Shown: piece after piece, positions 50,101 to 63,570 of the stretch
Position numbering within the stretch: position 1 is the first letter of the stretch
Layout: every line of letters begins with the position of its first letter
From: Ryuthela nishihirai
Lineage: Eukaryota; Arthropoda; Arachnida; Araneae; Heptathelidae
Assembly: GCA_038380435.1 (NCBI GenBank)
Contig: JAWZYU010000058.1
Span: 2,542,001-2,606,000 of the forward strand
DNA length: 64,000 nucleotides
Reading direction: 5' to 3'
Translations under genes and position numbers: made by a program
The notes under the pieces: generated by a model
Seen by the model: only the letters and a program-made list of their open reading frames with translations
Databases searched by the model: none
Told to the model about the DNA's origin: nothing

Positions 50101-53100
50101 CTTTTGCAGATTAGGCCTGGGCCGTTTGGGTTTCGTGGGTTTGACATGTGGCCTTTGGGGTTTCCAGGTTTGGCATGTGGCATTTGTGCTCACCAGGATT
50201 TGGCATTTGGGCTTTTGCACGATAAGCCTGGGGCGTTTGGGATTTCGTGGGTTTGGCCTGGGGCAATTGGTCTTTCACGGATTTGGTGTTTGTGCTTTTG
50301 CAGGTTTGGAATGGGGCACTTGGGCTTTCACGGGTTTGGTGTTTGGGCTTTTGCAGTTTCATCCTCGGGTGTTTGGGATTTCATGGGTTCTGTCTTGGGG
50401 CATTTGGGCTTTCGTGGGTTTTGCCTGGTGCGTATGAGTTTGGCCTGAGGCGTTTGGGATTTCCCAGGTTTGGCCTGGGGCATTGGGGCTTCCGTGGGTT
50501 TGGCCTGGGGCATTTGGGTTTTCACGGGTTTGGCGTGTGGGATTTGGGATTTCCCGTGTTTGGCATTTGCGCTTTTGCAGATGTCGCCTGGGGCATTTGG
50601 GCTTTTGTGGGGTTGGCATGTGGCCTTTGGGCTTTCCAGGTTTGGCATGTAGCATTTGAGCTTACCCAGTTTTGGCATTTGGGCTTTCGAAGGTTAGGCC
50701 TGGGGCGTTTGGGCTTACCCGGATTTGGCATTTGAGCTTTTGCAGATTAGGCCTGGGCCGTTTGGGTTTCGTGGGTTTGACATGTGGCCTTTGGGGTTTC
50801 CAGGTTTGGCATGTGGCATTTGTGCTCACCAGGATTTGGCATTTGGGCTTTTGCACGATAAGCCTGGGGCGTTTGGGATTTCGTGGGTTTGGCCTGGGGC
50901 AATTGGTCTTTCACGGATTTGGTGTTTGTGCTTTTGCAGGTTTGGAATGGGGCACTTGGGCTTTCACGGGTTTGGTGTTTGGGCTTTTGCAGTTTCATCC
51001 TCGGGTGTTTGGGATTTCATGGGTTCTGTCTTGGGGCATTTGGGCTTTCGTGGGTTTTGCCTGGTGCGTATGAGTTTGGCCTGAGGCGTTTGGGATTTCC
51101 CAGGTTTGGCCTGGGGCATTGGGGCTTCCGTGGGTTTGGCCTGGGGCATTTGGGTTTTCACGGGTTTGGCGTGTGGGATTTGGGATTTCCCGTGTTTGGC
51201 ATTTGCGCTTTTGCAGATGTCGCCTGGGGCATTTGGGCTTTTGTGGGGTTGGCATGTGGCCTTTGGGCTTTCCAGGTTTGGCATGTAGCATTTGAGCTTA
51301 CCCAGTTTTGGCATTTGGGCTTTCGAAGGTTAGGCCTGGGGCGTTTGGGCTTACCCGGATTTGGCATTTGAGCTTTTGCAGATTAGGCCTGGGCCGTTTG
51401 GGTTTCGTGGGTTTGACATGTGGCCTTTGGGGTTTCCAGGTTTGGCATGTGGCATTTGTGCTCACCAGGATTTGGCATTTGGGCTTTTGCACGATAAGCC
51501 TGGGGCGTTTGGGATTTCGTGGGTTTGGCCTGGGGCAATTGGTCTTTCACGGATTTGGTGTTTGTGCTTTTGCAGGTTTGGAATGGGGCACTTGGGCTTT
51601 CACGGGTTTGGTGTTTGGGCTTTTGCAGTTTCATCCTCGGGTGTTTGGGATTTCATGGGTTCTGTCTTGGGGCATTTGGGCTTTCGTGGGTTTTGCCTGG
51701 TGCGTATGAGTTTGGCCTGAGGCGTTTGGGATTTCCCAGGTTTGGCCTGGGGCATTGGGGCTTCCGTGGGTTTGGCCTGGGGCATTTGGGTTTTCACGGG
51801 TTTGGCGTGTGGGATTTGGGATTTCCCGTGTTTGGCATTTGCGCTTTTGCAGATGTCGCCTGGGGCATTTGGGCTTTTGTGGGGTTGGCATGTGGCCTTT
51901 GGGCTTTCCAGGTTTGGCATGTAGCATTTGAGCTTACCCAGTTTTGGCATTTGGGCTTTCGAAGGTTAGGCCTGGGGCGTTTGGGCTTACCCGGATTTGG
52001 CATTTGAGCTTTTGCAGATTAGGCCTGGGCCGTTTGGGTTTCGTGGGTTTGACATGTGGCCTTTGGGGTTTCCAGGTTTGGCATGTGGCATTTGTGCTCA
52101 CCAGGATTTGGCATTTGGGCTTTTGCACGATAAGCCTGGGGCGTTTGGGATTTCGTGGGTTTGGCCTGGGGCAATTGGTCTTTCACGGATTTGGTGTTTG
52201 TGCTTTTGCAGGTTTGGAATGGGGCACTTGGGCTTTCACGGGTTTGGTGTTTGGGCTTTTGCAGTTTCATCCTCGGGTGTTTGGGATTTCATGGGTTCTG
52301 TCTTGGGGCATTTGGGCTTTCGTGGGTTTTGCCTGGTGCGTATGAGTTTGGCCTGAGGCGTTTGGGATTTCCCAGGTTTGGCCTGGGGCATTGGGGCTTC
52401 CGTGGGTTTGGCCTGGGGCATTTGGGTTTTCACGGGTTTGGCGTGTGGGATTTGGGATTTCCCGTGTTTGGCATTTGCGCTTTTGCAGATGTCGCCTGGG
52501 GCATTTGGGCTTTTGTGGGGTTGGCATGTGGCCTTTGGGCTTTCCAGGTTTGGCATGTAGCATTTGAGCTTACCCAGTTTTGGCATTTGGGCTTTCGAAG
52601 GTTAGGCCTGGGGCGTTTGGGCTTACCCGGATTTGGCATTTGAGCTTTTGCAGATTAGGCCTGGGCCGTTTGGGTTTCGTGGGTTTGACATGTGGCCTTT
52701 GGGGTTTCCAGGTTTGGCATGTGGCATTTGTGCTCACCAGGATTTGGCATTTGGGCTTTTGCACGATAAGCCTGGGGCGTTTGGGATTTCGTGGGTTTGG
52801 CCTGGGGCAATTGGTCTTTCACGGATTTGGTGTTTGTGCTTTTGCAGGTTTGGAATGGGGCACTTGGGCTTTCACGGGTTTGGTGTTTGGGCTTTTGCAG
52901 TTTCATCCTCGGGTGTTTGGGATTTCATGGGTTCTGTCTTGGGGCATTTGGGCTTTCGTGGGTTTTGCCTGGTGCGTATGAGTTTGGCCTGAGGCGTTTG
53001 GGATTTCCCAGGTTTGGCCTGGGGCATTGGGGCTTCCGTGGGTTTGGCCTGGGGCATTTGGGTTTTCACGGGTTTGGCGTGTGGGATTTGGGATTTCCCG

Positions 53101-56100
53101 TGTTTGGCATTTGCGCTTTTGCAGATGTCGCCTGGGGCATTTGGGCTTTTGTGGGGTTGGCATGTGGCCTTTGGGCTTTCCAGGTTTGGCATGTAGCATT
53201 TGAGCTTACCCAGTTTTGGCATTTGGGCTTTCGAAGGTTAGGCCTGGGGCGTTTGGGCTTACCCGGATTTGGCATTTGAGCTTTTGCAGATTAGGCCTGG
53301 GCCGTTTGGGTTTCGTGGGTTTGACATGTGGCCTTTGGGGTTTCCAGGTTTGGCATGTGGCATTTGTGCTCACCAGGATTTGGCATTTGGGCTTTTGCAC
53401 GATAAGCCTGGGGCGTTTGGGATTTCGTGGGTTTGGCCTGGGGCAATTGGTCTTTCACGGATTTGGTGTTTGTGCTTTTGCAGGTTTGGAATGGGGCACT
53501 TGGGCTTTCACGGGTTTGGTGTTTGGGCTTTTGCAGTTTCATCCTCGGGTGTTTGGGATTTCATGGGTTCTGTCTTGGGGCATTTGGGCTTTCGTGGGTT
53601 TTGCCTGGTGCGTATGAGTTTGGCCTGAGGCGTTTGGGATTTCCCAGGTTTGGCCTGGGGCATTGGGGCTTCCGTGGGTTTGGCCTGGGGCATTTGGGTT
53701 TTCACGGGTTTGGCGTGTGGGATTTGGGATTTCCCGTGTTTGGCATTTGCGCTTTTGCAGATGTCGCCTGGGGCATTTGGGCTTTTGTGGGGTTGGCATG
53801 TGGCCTTTGGGCTTTCCAGGTTTGGCATGTAGCATTTGAGCTTACCCAGTTTTGGCATTTGGGCTTTCGAAGGTTAGGCCTGGGGCGTTTGGGCTTACCC
53901 GGATTTGGCATTTGAGCTTTTGCAGATTAGGCCTGGGCCGTTTGGGTTTCGTGGGTTTGACATGTGGCCTTTGGGGTTTCCAGGTTTGGCATGTGGCATT
54001 TGTGCTCACCAGGATTTGGCATTTGGGCTTTTGCACGATAAGCCTGGGGCGTTTGGGATTTCGTGGGTTTGGCCTGGGGCAATTGGTCTTTCACGGATTT
54101 GGTGTTTGTGCTTTTGCAGGTTTGGAATGGGGCACTTGGGCTTTCACGGGTTTGGTGTTTGGGCTTTTGCAGTTTCATCCTCGGGTGTTTGGGATTTCAT
54201 GGGTTCTGTCTTGGGGCATTTGGGCTTTCGTGGGTTTTGCCTGGTGCGTATGAGTTTGGCCTGAGGCGTTTGGGATTTCCCAGGTTTGGCCTGGGGCATT
54301 GGGGCTTCCGTGGGTTTGGCCTGGGGCATTTGGGTTTTCACGGGTTTGGCGTGTGGGATTTGGGATTTCCCGTGTTTGGCATTTGCGCTTTTGCAGATGT
54401 CGCCTGGGGCATTTGGGCTTTTGTGGGGTTGGCATGTGGCCTTTGGGCTTTCCAGGTTTGGCATGTAGCATTTGAGCTTACCCAGTTTTGGCATTTGGGC
54501 TTTCGAAGGTTAGGCCTGGGGCGTTTGGGCTTACCCGGATTTGGCATTTGAGCTTTTGCAGATTAGGCCTGGGCCGTTTGGGTTTCGTGGGTTTGACATG
54601 TGGCCTTTGGGGTTTCCAGGTTTGGCATGTGGCATTTGTGCTCACCAGGATTTGGCATTTGGGCTTTTGCACGATAAGCCTGGGGCGTTTGGGATTTCGT
54701 GGGTTTGGCCTGGGGCAATTGGTCTTTCACGGATTTGGTGTTTGTGCTTTTGCAGGTTTGGAATGGGGCACTTGGGCTTTCACGGGTTTGGTGTTTGGGC
54801 TTTTGCAGTTTCATCCTCGGGTGTTTGGGATTTCATGGGTTCTGTCTTGGGGCATTTGGGCTTTCGTGGGTTTTGCCTGGTGCGTATGAGTTTGGCCTGA
54901 GGCGTTTGGGATTTCCCAGGTTTGGCCTGGGGCATTGGGGCTTCCGTGGGTTTGGCCTGGGGCATTTGGGTTTTCACGGGTTTGGCGTGTGGGATTTGGG
55001 ATTTCCCGTGTTTGGCATTTGCGCTTTTGCAGATGTCGCCTGGGGCATTTGGGCTTTTGTGGGGTTGGCATGTGGCCTTTGGGCTTTCCAGGTTTGGCAT
55101 GTAGCATTTGAGCTTACCCAGTTTTGGCATTTGGGCTTTCGAAGGTTAGGCCTGGGGCGTTTGGGCTTACCCGGATTTGGCATTTGAGCTTTTGCAGATT
55201 AGGCCTGGGCCGTTTGGGTTTCGTGGGTTTGACATGTGGCCTTTGGGGTTTCCAGGTTTGGCATGTGGCATTTGTGCTCACCAGGATTTGGCATTTGGGC
55301 TTTTGCACGATAAGCCTGGGGCGTTTGGGATTTCGTGGGTTTGGCCTGGGGCAATTGGTCTTTCACGGATTTGGTGTTTGTGCTTTTGCAGGTTTGGAAT
55401 GGGGCACTTGGGCTTTCACGGGTTTGGTGTTTGGGCTTTTGCAGTTTCATCCTCGGGTGTTTGGGATTTCATGGGTTCTGTCTTGGGGCATTTGGGCTTT
55501 CGTGGGTTTTGCCTGGTGCGTATGAGTTTGGCCTGAGGCGTTTGGGATTTCCCAGGTTTGGCCTGGGGCATTGGGGCTTCCGTGGGTTTGGCCTGGGGCA
55601 TTTGGGTTTTCACGGGTTTGGCGTGTGGGATTTGGGATTTCCCGTGTTTGGCATTTGCGCTTTTGCAGATGTCGCCTGGGGCATTTGGGCTTTTGTGGGG
55701 TTGGCATGTGGCCTTTGGGCTTTCCAGGTTTGGCATGTAGCATTTGAGCTTACCCAGTTTTGGCATTTGGGCTTTCGAAGGTTAGGCCTGGGGCGTTTGG
55801 GCTTACCCGGATTTGGCATTTGAGCTTTTGCAGATTAGGCCTGGGCCGTTTGGGTTTCGTGGGTTTGACATGTGGCCTTTGGGGTTTCCAGGTTTGGCAT
55901 GTGGCATTTGTGCTCACCAGGATTTGGCATTTGGGCTTTTGCACGATAAGCCTGGGGCGTTTGGGATTTCGTGGGTTTGGCCTGGGGCAATTGGTCTTTC
56001 ACGGATTTGGTGTTTGTGCTTTTGCAGGTTTGGAATGGGGCACTTGGGCTTTCACGGGTTTGGTGTTTGGGCTTTTGCAGTTTCATCCTCGGGTGTTTGG

Positions 56101-57210
56101 GATTTCATGGGTTCTGTCTTGGGGCATTTGGGCTTTCGTGGGTTTTGCCTGGTGCGTATGAGTTTGGCCTGAGGCGTTTGGGATTTCCCAGGTTTGGCCT
56201 GGGGCATTGGGGCTTCCGTGGGTTTGGCCTGGGGCATTTGGGTTTTCACGGGTTTGGCGTGTGGGATTTGGGATTTCCCGTGTTTGGCATTTGCGCTTTT
56301 GCAGATGTCGCCTGGGGCATTTGGGCTTTTGTGGGGTTGGCATGTGGCCTTTGGGCTTTCCAGGTTTGGCATGTAGCATTTGAGCTTACCCAGTTTTGGC
56401 ATTTGGGCTTTCGAAGGTTAGGCCTGGGGCGTTTGGGCTTACCCGGATTTGGCATTTGAGCTTTTGCAGATTAGGCCTGGGCCGTTTGGGTTTCGTGGGT
56501 TTGACATGTGGCCTTTGGGGTTTCCAGGTTTGGCATGTGGCATTTGTGCTCACCAGGATTTGGCATTTGGGCTTTTGCACGATAAGCCTGGGGCGTTTGG
56601 GATTTCGTGGGTTTGGCCTGGGGCAATTGGTCTTTCACGGATTTGGTGTTTGTGCTTTTGCAGGTTTGGAATGGGGCACTTGGGCTTTCACGGGTTTGGT
56701 GTTTGGGCTTTTGCAGTTTCATCCTCGGGTGTTTGGGATTTCATGGGTTCTGTCTTGGGGCATTTGGGCTTTCGTGGGTTTTGCCTGGTGCGTATGAGTT
56801 TGGCCTGAGGCGTTTGGGATTTCCCAGGTTTGGCCTGGGGCATTGGGGCTTCCGTGGGTTTGGCCTGGGGCATTTGGGTTTTCACGGGTTTGGCGTGTGG
56901 GATTTGGGATTTCCCGTGTTTGGCATTTGCGCTTTTGCAGATGTCGCCTGGGGCATTTGGGCTTTTGTGGGGTTGGCATGTGGCCTTTGGGCTTTCCAGG
57001 TTTGGCATGTAGCATTTGAGCTTACCCAGTTTTGGCATTTGGGCTTTCGAAGGTTAGGCCTGGGGCGTTTGGGCTTACCCGGATTTGGCATTTGAGCTTT
57101 TGCAGATTAGGCCTGGGCCGTTTGGGTTTCGTGGGTTTGACATGTGGCCTTTGGGGTTTCCAGGTTTGGCATGTGGCATTTGTGCTCACCAGGATTTGGC
57201 ATTTGGGCTT
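38131..57210 (+). repeat. Homogeneous core, 30 consecutive units without visible differences (U61 to U90)
   Basis: I find no base different from the reference over 19,080 bp. Translations of the overlapping frames on both strands are the same from unit to unit, which makes hidden substitutions unlikely. Either amplification or conversion here was very recent, or the number of units was set by the assembly and not by reads that span it. Confidence 0.85.
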
Positions 57211-57846
57211 TTGCACGATAAGCCTGGGGCGTTTGGGATTTCGTGGGTTTGGCCTGGGGCAATTGGTCTTTCACGGATTTGGTGTTTGTGCTTTTGCAGG
57301 TTTGGAATGGGGCACTTGGGCTTTCACGGGTTTGGTGTTTGGGCTTTTGCAGTTTCTTCCTCGGGTGTTTGGGATTTCATGGGTTCTGTCTTGGGGCATT
57401 TGGGCTTTCGTGGGTTTTGCCTGGTGCGTATGAGTTTGGCCTGAGGCGTTTGGGATTTCCCAGGTTTGGCCTGGGGCATTGGGGCTTCCGTGGGTTTGGC
57501 CTGGGGCATTTGGGTTTTCACGGGTTTGGCGTGTGGGATTTGGGATTTCCCGTGTTTGGCATTTGCGCTTTTGCAGATGTCGCCTGGGGCATTTGGGCTT
57601 TTGTGGGGTTGGCATGTGGCCTTTGGGCTTTCCAGGTTTGGCATGTAGCATTTGAGCTTACCCAGTTTTGGCATTTGGGCTTTCGAAGGTTAGGCCTGGG
57701 GCGTTTGGGCTTACCCGGATTTGGCATTTGAGCTTTTGCAGATTAGGCCTGGGCCGTTTGGGTTTCGTGGGTTTGACATGTGGCCTTTGGGGTTTCCAGG
57801 TTTGGCATGTGGCATTTGTGCTCACCAGGATTTGGCATTTGGGCTT
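57211..57846 (+). repeat. Unit U91, T at unit position 147
   Basis: A to T at 57357. The same base occurs only inside the two divergent patches at 5235 and 9657, but here none of the other patch bases is present. Confidence 0.9.
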
Positions 57847-60800
57847 TTGCACGATAAGCCTGGGGCGTTTGGGATTTCGTGGGTTTGGCCTGGGGCAATT
57901 GGTCTTTCACGGATTTGGTGTTTGTGCTTTTGCAGGTTTGGAATGGGGCACTTGGGCTTTCACGGGTTTGGTGTTTGGGCTTTTGCAGTTTCATCCTCGG
58001 GTGTTTGGGATTTCATGGGTTCTGTCTTGGGGCATTTGGGCTTTCGTGGGTTTTGCCTGGTGCGTATGAGTTTGGCCTGAGGCGTTTGGGATTTCCCAGG
58101 TTTGGCCTGGGGCATTGGGGCTTCCGTGGGTTTGGCCTGGGGCATTTGGGTTTTCACGGGTTTGGCGTGTGGGATTTGGGATTTCCCGTGTTTGGCATTT
58201 GCGCTTTTGCAGATGTCGCCTGGGGCATTTGGGCTTTTGTGGGGTTGGCATGTGGCCTTTGGGCTTTCCAGGTTTGGCATGTAGCATTTGAGCTTACCCA
58301 GTTTTGGCATTTGGGCTTTCGAAGGTTAGGCCTGGGGCGTTTGGGCTTACCCGGATTTGGCATTTGAGCTTTTGCAGATTAGGCCTGGGCCGTTTGGGTT
58401 TCGTGGGTTTGACATGTGGCCTTTGGGGTTTCCAGGTTTGGCATGTGGCATTTGTGCTCACCAGGATTTGGCATTTGGGCTTTTGCACGATAAGCCTGGG
58501 GCGTTTGGGATTTCGTGGGTTTGGCCTGGGGCAATTGGTCTTTCACGGATTTGGTGTTTGTGCTTTTGCAGGTTTGGAATGGGGCACTTGGGCTTTCACG
58601 GGTTTGGTGTTTGGGCTTTTGCAGTTTCATCCTCGGGTGTTTGGGATTTCATGGGTTCTGTCTTGGGGCATTTGGGCTTTCGTGGGTTTTGCCTGGTGCG
58701 TATGAGTTTGGCCTGAGGCGTTTGGGATTTCCCAGGTTTGGCCTGGGGCATTGGGGCTTCCGTGGGTTTGGCCTGGGGCATTTGGGTTTTCACGGGTTTG
58801 GCGTGTGGGATTTGGGATTTCCCGTGTTTGGCATTTGCGCTTTTGCAGATGTCGCCTGGGGCATTTGGGCTTTTGTGGGGTTGGCATGTGGCCTTTGGGC
58901 TTTCCAGGTTTGGCATGTAGCATTTGAGCTTACCCAGTTTTGGCATTTGGGCTTTCGAAGGTTAGGCCTGGGGCGTTTGGGCTTACCCGGATTTGGCATT
59001 TGAGCTTTTGCAGATTAGGCCTGGGCCGTTTGGGTTTCGTGGGTTTGACATGTGGCCTTTGGGGTTTCCAGGTTTGGCATGTGGCATTTGTGCTCACCAG
59101 GATTTGGCATTTGGGCTTTTGCACGATAAGCCTGGGGCGTTTGGGATTTCGTGGGTTTGGCCTGGGGCAATTGGTCTTTCACGGATTTGGTGTTTGTGCT
59201 TTTGCAGGTTTGGAATGGGGCACTTGGGCTTTCACGGGTTTGGTGTTTGGGCTTTTGCAGTTTCATCCTCGGGTGTTTGGGATTTCATGGGTTCTGTCTT
59301 GGGGCATTTGGGCTTTCGTGGGTTTTGCCTGGTGCGTATGAGTTTGGCCTGAGGCGTTTGGGATTTCCCAGGTTTGGCCTGGGGCATTGGGGCTTCCGTG
59401 GGTTTGGCCTGGGGCATTTGGGTTTTCACGGGTTTGGCGTGTGGGATTTGGGATTTCCCGTGTTTGGCATTTGCGCTTTTGCAGATGTCGCCTGGGGCAT
59501 TTGGGCTTTTGTGGGGTTGGCATGTGGCCTTTGGGCTTTCCAGGTTTGGCATGTAGCATTTGAGCTTACCCAGTTTTGGCATTTGGGCTTTCGAAGGTTA
59601 GGCCTGGGGCGTTTGGGCTTACCCGGATTTGGCATTTGAGCTTTTGCAGATTAGGCCTGGGCCGTTTGGGTTTCGTGGGTTTGACATGTGGCCTTTGGGG
59701 TTTCCAGGTTTGGCATGTGGCATTTGTGCTCACCAGGATTTGGCATTTGGGCTTTTGCACGATAAGCCTGGGGCGTTTGGGATTTCGTGGGTTTGGCCTG
59801 GGGCAATTGGTCTTTCACGGATTTGGTGTTTGTGCTTTTGCAGGTTTGGAATGGGGCACTTGGGCTTTCACGGGTTTGGTGTTTGGGCTTTTGCAGTTTC
59901 ATCCTCGGGTGTTTGGGATTTCATGGGTTCTGTCTTGGGGCATTTGGGCTTTCGTGGGTTTTGCCTGGTGCGTATGAGTTTGGCCTGAGGCGTTTGGGAT
60001 TTCCCAGGTTTGGCCTGGGGCATTGGGGCTTCCGTGGGTTTGGCCTGGGGCATTTGGGTTTTCACGGGTTTGGCGTGTGGGATTTGGGATTTCCCGTGTT
60101 TGGCATTTGCGCTTTTGCAGATGTCGCCTGGGGCATTTGGGCTTTTGTGGGGTTGGCATGTGGCCTTTGGGCTTTCCAGGTTTGGCATGTAGCATTTGAG
60201 CTTACCCAGTTTTGGCATTTGGGCTTTCGAAGGTTAGGCCTGGGGCGTTTGGGCTTACCCGGATTTGGCATTTGAGCTTTTGCAGATTAGGCCTGGGCCG
60301 TTTGGGTTTCGTGGGTTTGACATGTGGCCTTTGGGGTTTCCAGGTTTGGCATGTGGCATTTGTGCTCACCAGGATTTGGCATTTGGGCTTTTGCACGATA
60401 AGCCTGGGGCGTTTGGGATTTCGTGGGTTTGGCCTGGGGCAATTGGTCTTTCACGGATTTGGTGTTTGTGCTTTTGCAGGTTTGGAATGGGGCACTTGGG
60501 CTTTCACGGGTTTGGTGTTTGGGCTTTTGCAGTTTCATCCTCGGGTGTTTGGGATTTCATGGGTTCTGTCTTGGGGCATTTGGGCTTTCGTGGGTTTTGC
60601 CTGGTGCGTATGAGTTTGGCCTGAGGCGTTTGGGATTTCCCAGGTTTGGCCTGGGGCATTGGGGCTTCCGTGGGTTTGGCCTGGGGCATTTGGGTTTTCA
60701 CGGGTTTGGCGTGTGGGATTTGGGATTTCCCGTGTTTGGCATTTGCGCTTTTGCAGATGTCGCCTGGGGCATTTGGGCTTTTGTGGGGTTGGCATGTGGC

Positions 60801-63570
60801 CTTTGGGCTTTCCAGGTTTGGCATGTAGCATTTGAGCTTACCCAGTTTTGGCATTTGGGCTTTCGAAGGTTAGGCCTGGGGCGTTTGGGCTTACCCGGAT
60901 TTGGCATTTGAGCTTTTGCAGATTAGGCCTGGGCCGTTTGGGTTTCGTGGGTTTGACATGTGGCCTTTGGGGTTTCCAGGTTTGGCATGTGGCATTTGTG
61001 CTCACCAGGATTTGGCATTTGGGCTTTTGCACGATAAGCCTGGGGCGTTTGGGATTTCGTGGGTTTGGCCTGGGGCAATTGGTCTTTCACGGATTTGGTG
61101 TTTGTGCTTTTGCAGGTTTGGAATGGGGCACTTGGGCTTTCACGGGTTTGGTGTTTGGGCTTTTGCAGTTTCATCCTCGGGTGTTTGGGATTTCATGGGT
61201 TCTGTCTTGGGGCATTTGGGCTTTCGTGGGTTTTGCCTGGTGCGTATGAGTTTGGCCTGAGGCGTTTGGGATTTCCCAGGTTTGGCCTGGGGCATTGGGG
61301 CTTCCGTGGGTTTGGCCTGGGGCATTTGGGTTTTCACGGGTTTGGCGTGTGGGATTTGGGATTTCCCGTGTTTGGCATTTGCGCTTTTGCAGATGTCGCC
61401 TGGGGCATTTGGGCTTTTGTGGGGTTGGCATGTGGCCTTTGGGCTTTCCAGGTTTGGCATGTAGCATTTGAGCTTACCCAGTTTTGGCATTTGGGCTTTC
61501 GAAGGTTAGGCCTGGGGCGTTTGGGCTTACCCGGATTTGGCATTTGAGCTTTTGCAGATTAGGCCTGGGCCGTTTGGGTTTCGTGGGTTTGACATGTGGC
61601 CTTTGGGGTTTCCAGGTTTGGCATGTGGCATTTGTGCTCACCAGGATTTGGCATTTGGGCTTTTGCACGATAAGCCTGGGGCGTTTGGGATTTCGTGGGT
61701 TTGGCCTGGGGCAATTGGTCTTTCACGGATTTGGTGTTTGTGCTTTTGCAGGTTTGGAATGGGGCACTTGGGCTTTCACGGGTTTGGTGTTTGGGCTTTT
61801 GCAGTTTCATCCTCGGGTGTTTGGGATTTCATGGGTTCTGTCTTGGGGCATTTGGGCTTTCGTGGGTTTTGCCTGGTGCGTATGAGTTTGGCCTGAGGCG
61901 TTTGGGATTTCCCAGGTTTGGCCTGGGGCATTGGGGCTTCCGTGGGTTTGGCCTGGGGCATTTGGGTTTTCACGGGTTTGGCGTGTGGGATTTGGGATTT
62001 CCCGTGTTTGGCATTTGCGCTTTTGCAGATGTCGCCTGGGGCATTTGGGCTTTTGTGGGGTTGGCATGTGGCCTTTGGGCTTTCCAGGTTTGGCATGTAG
62101 CATTTGAGCTTACCCAGTTTTGGCATTTGGGCTTTCGAAGGTTAGGCCTGGGGCGTTTGGGCTTACCCGGATTTGGCATTTGAGCTTTTGCAGATTAGGC
62201 CTGGGCCGTTTGGGTTTCGTGGGTTTGACATGTGGCCTTTGGGGTTTCCAGGTTTGGCATGTGGCATTTGTGCTCACCAGGATTTGGCATTTGGGCTTTT
62301 GCACGATAAGCCTGGGGCGTTTGGGATTTCGTGGGTTTGGCCTGGGGCAATTGGTCTTTCACGGATTTGGTGTTTGTGCTTTTGCAGGTTTGGAATGGGG
62401 CACTTGGGCTTTCACGGGTTTGGTGTTTGGGCTTTTGCAGTTTCATCCTCGGGTGTTTGGGATTTCATGGGTTCTGTCTTGGGGCATTTGGGCTTTCGTG
62501 GGTTTTGCCTGGTGCGTATGAGTTTGGCCTGAGGCGTTTGGGATTTCCCAGGTTTGGCCTGGGGCATTGGGGCTTCCGTGGGTTTGGCCTGGGGCATTTG
62601 GGTTTTCACGGGTTTGGCGTGTGGGATTTGGGATTTCCCGTGTTTGGCATTTGCGCTTTTGCAGATGTCGCCTGGGGCATTTGGGCTTTTGTGGGGTTGG
62701 CATGTGGCCTTTGGGCTTTCCAGGTTTGGCATGTAGCATTTGAGCTTACCCAGTTTTGGCATTTGGGCTTTCGAAGGTTAGGCCTGGGGCGTTTGGGCTT
62801 ACCCGGATTTGGCATTTGAGCTTTTGCAGATTAGGCCTGGGCCGTTTGGGTTTCGTGGGTTTGACATGTGGCCTTTGGGGTTTCCAGGTTTGGCATGTGG
62901 CATTTGTGCTCACCAGGATTTGGCATTTGGGCTTTTGCACGATAAGCCTGGGGCGTTTGGGATTTCGTGGGTTTGGCCTGGGGCAATTGGTCTTTCACGG
63001 ATTTGGTGTTTGTGCTTTTGCAGGTTTGGAATGGGGCACTTGGGCTTTCACGGGTTTGGTGTTTGGGCTTTTGCAGTTTCATCCTCGGGTGTTTGGGATT
63101 TCATGGGTTCTGTCTTGGGGCATTTGGGCTTTCGTGGGTTTTGCCTGGTGCGTATGAGTTTGGCCTGAGGCGTTTGGGATTTCCCAGGTTTGGCCTGGGG
63201 CATTGGGGCTTCCGTGGGTTTGGCCTGGGGCATTTGGGTTTTCACGGGTTTGGCGTGTGGGATTTGGGATTTCCCGTGTTTGGCATTTGCGCTTTTGCAG
63301 ATGTCGCCTGGGGCATTTGGGCTTTTGTGGGGTTGGCATGTGGCCTTTGGGCTTTCCAGGTTTGGCATGTAGCATTTGAGCTTACCCAGTTTTGGCATTT
63401 GGGCTTTCGAAGGTTAGGCCTGGGGCGTTTGGGCTTACCCGGATTTGGCATTTGAGCTTTTGCAGATTAGGCCTGGGCCGTTTGGGTTTCGTGGGTTTGA
63501 CATGTGGCCTTTGGGGTTTCCAGGTTTGGCATGTGGCATTTGTGCTCACCAGGATTTGGCATTTGGGCTT

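Larger units (their letters stand above)
6967..63570 (+). repeat. Main run of 89 full-length units, U12 to U100
   Basis: Eighty-nine consecutive 636-bp units without any length change. I count 30 substitutions in all of it up to the window end, 17 of them in U13, U15 and U16. The runs U19-U25, U29-U37, U42-U49, U54-U59, U61-U90 and U92-U100 show no visible difference from the reference. Confidence 0.95.
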
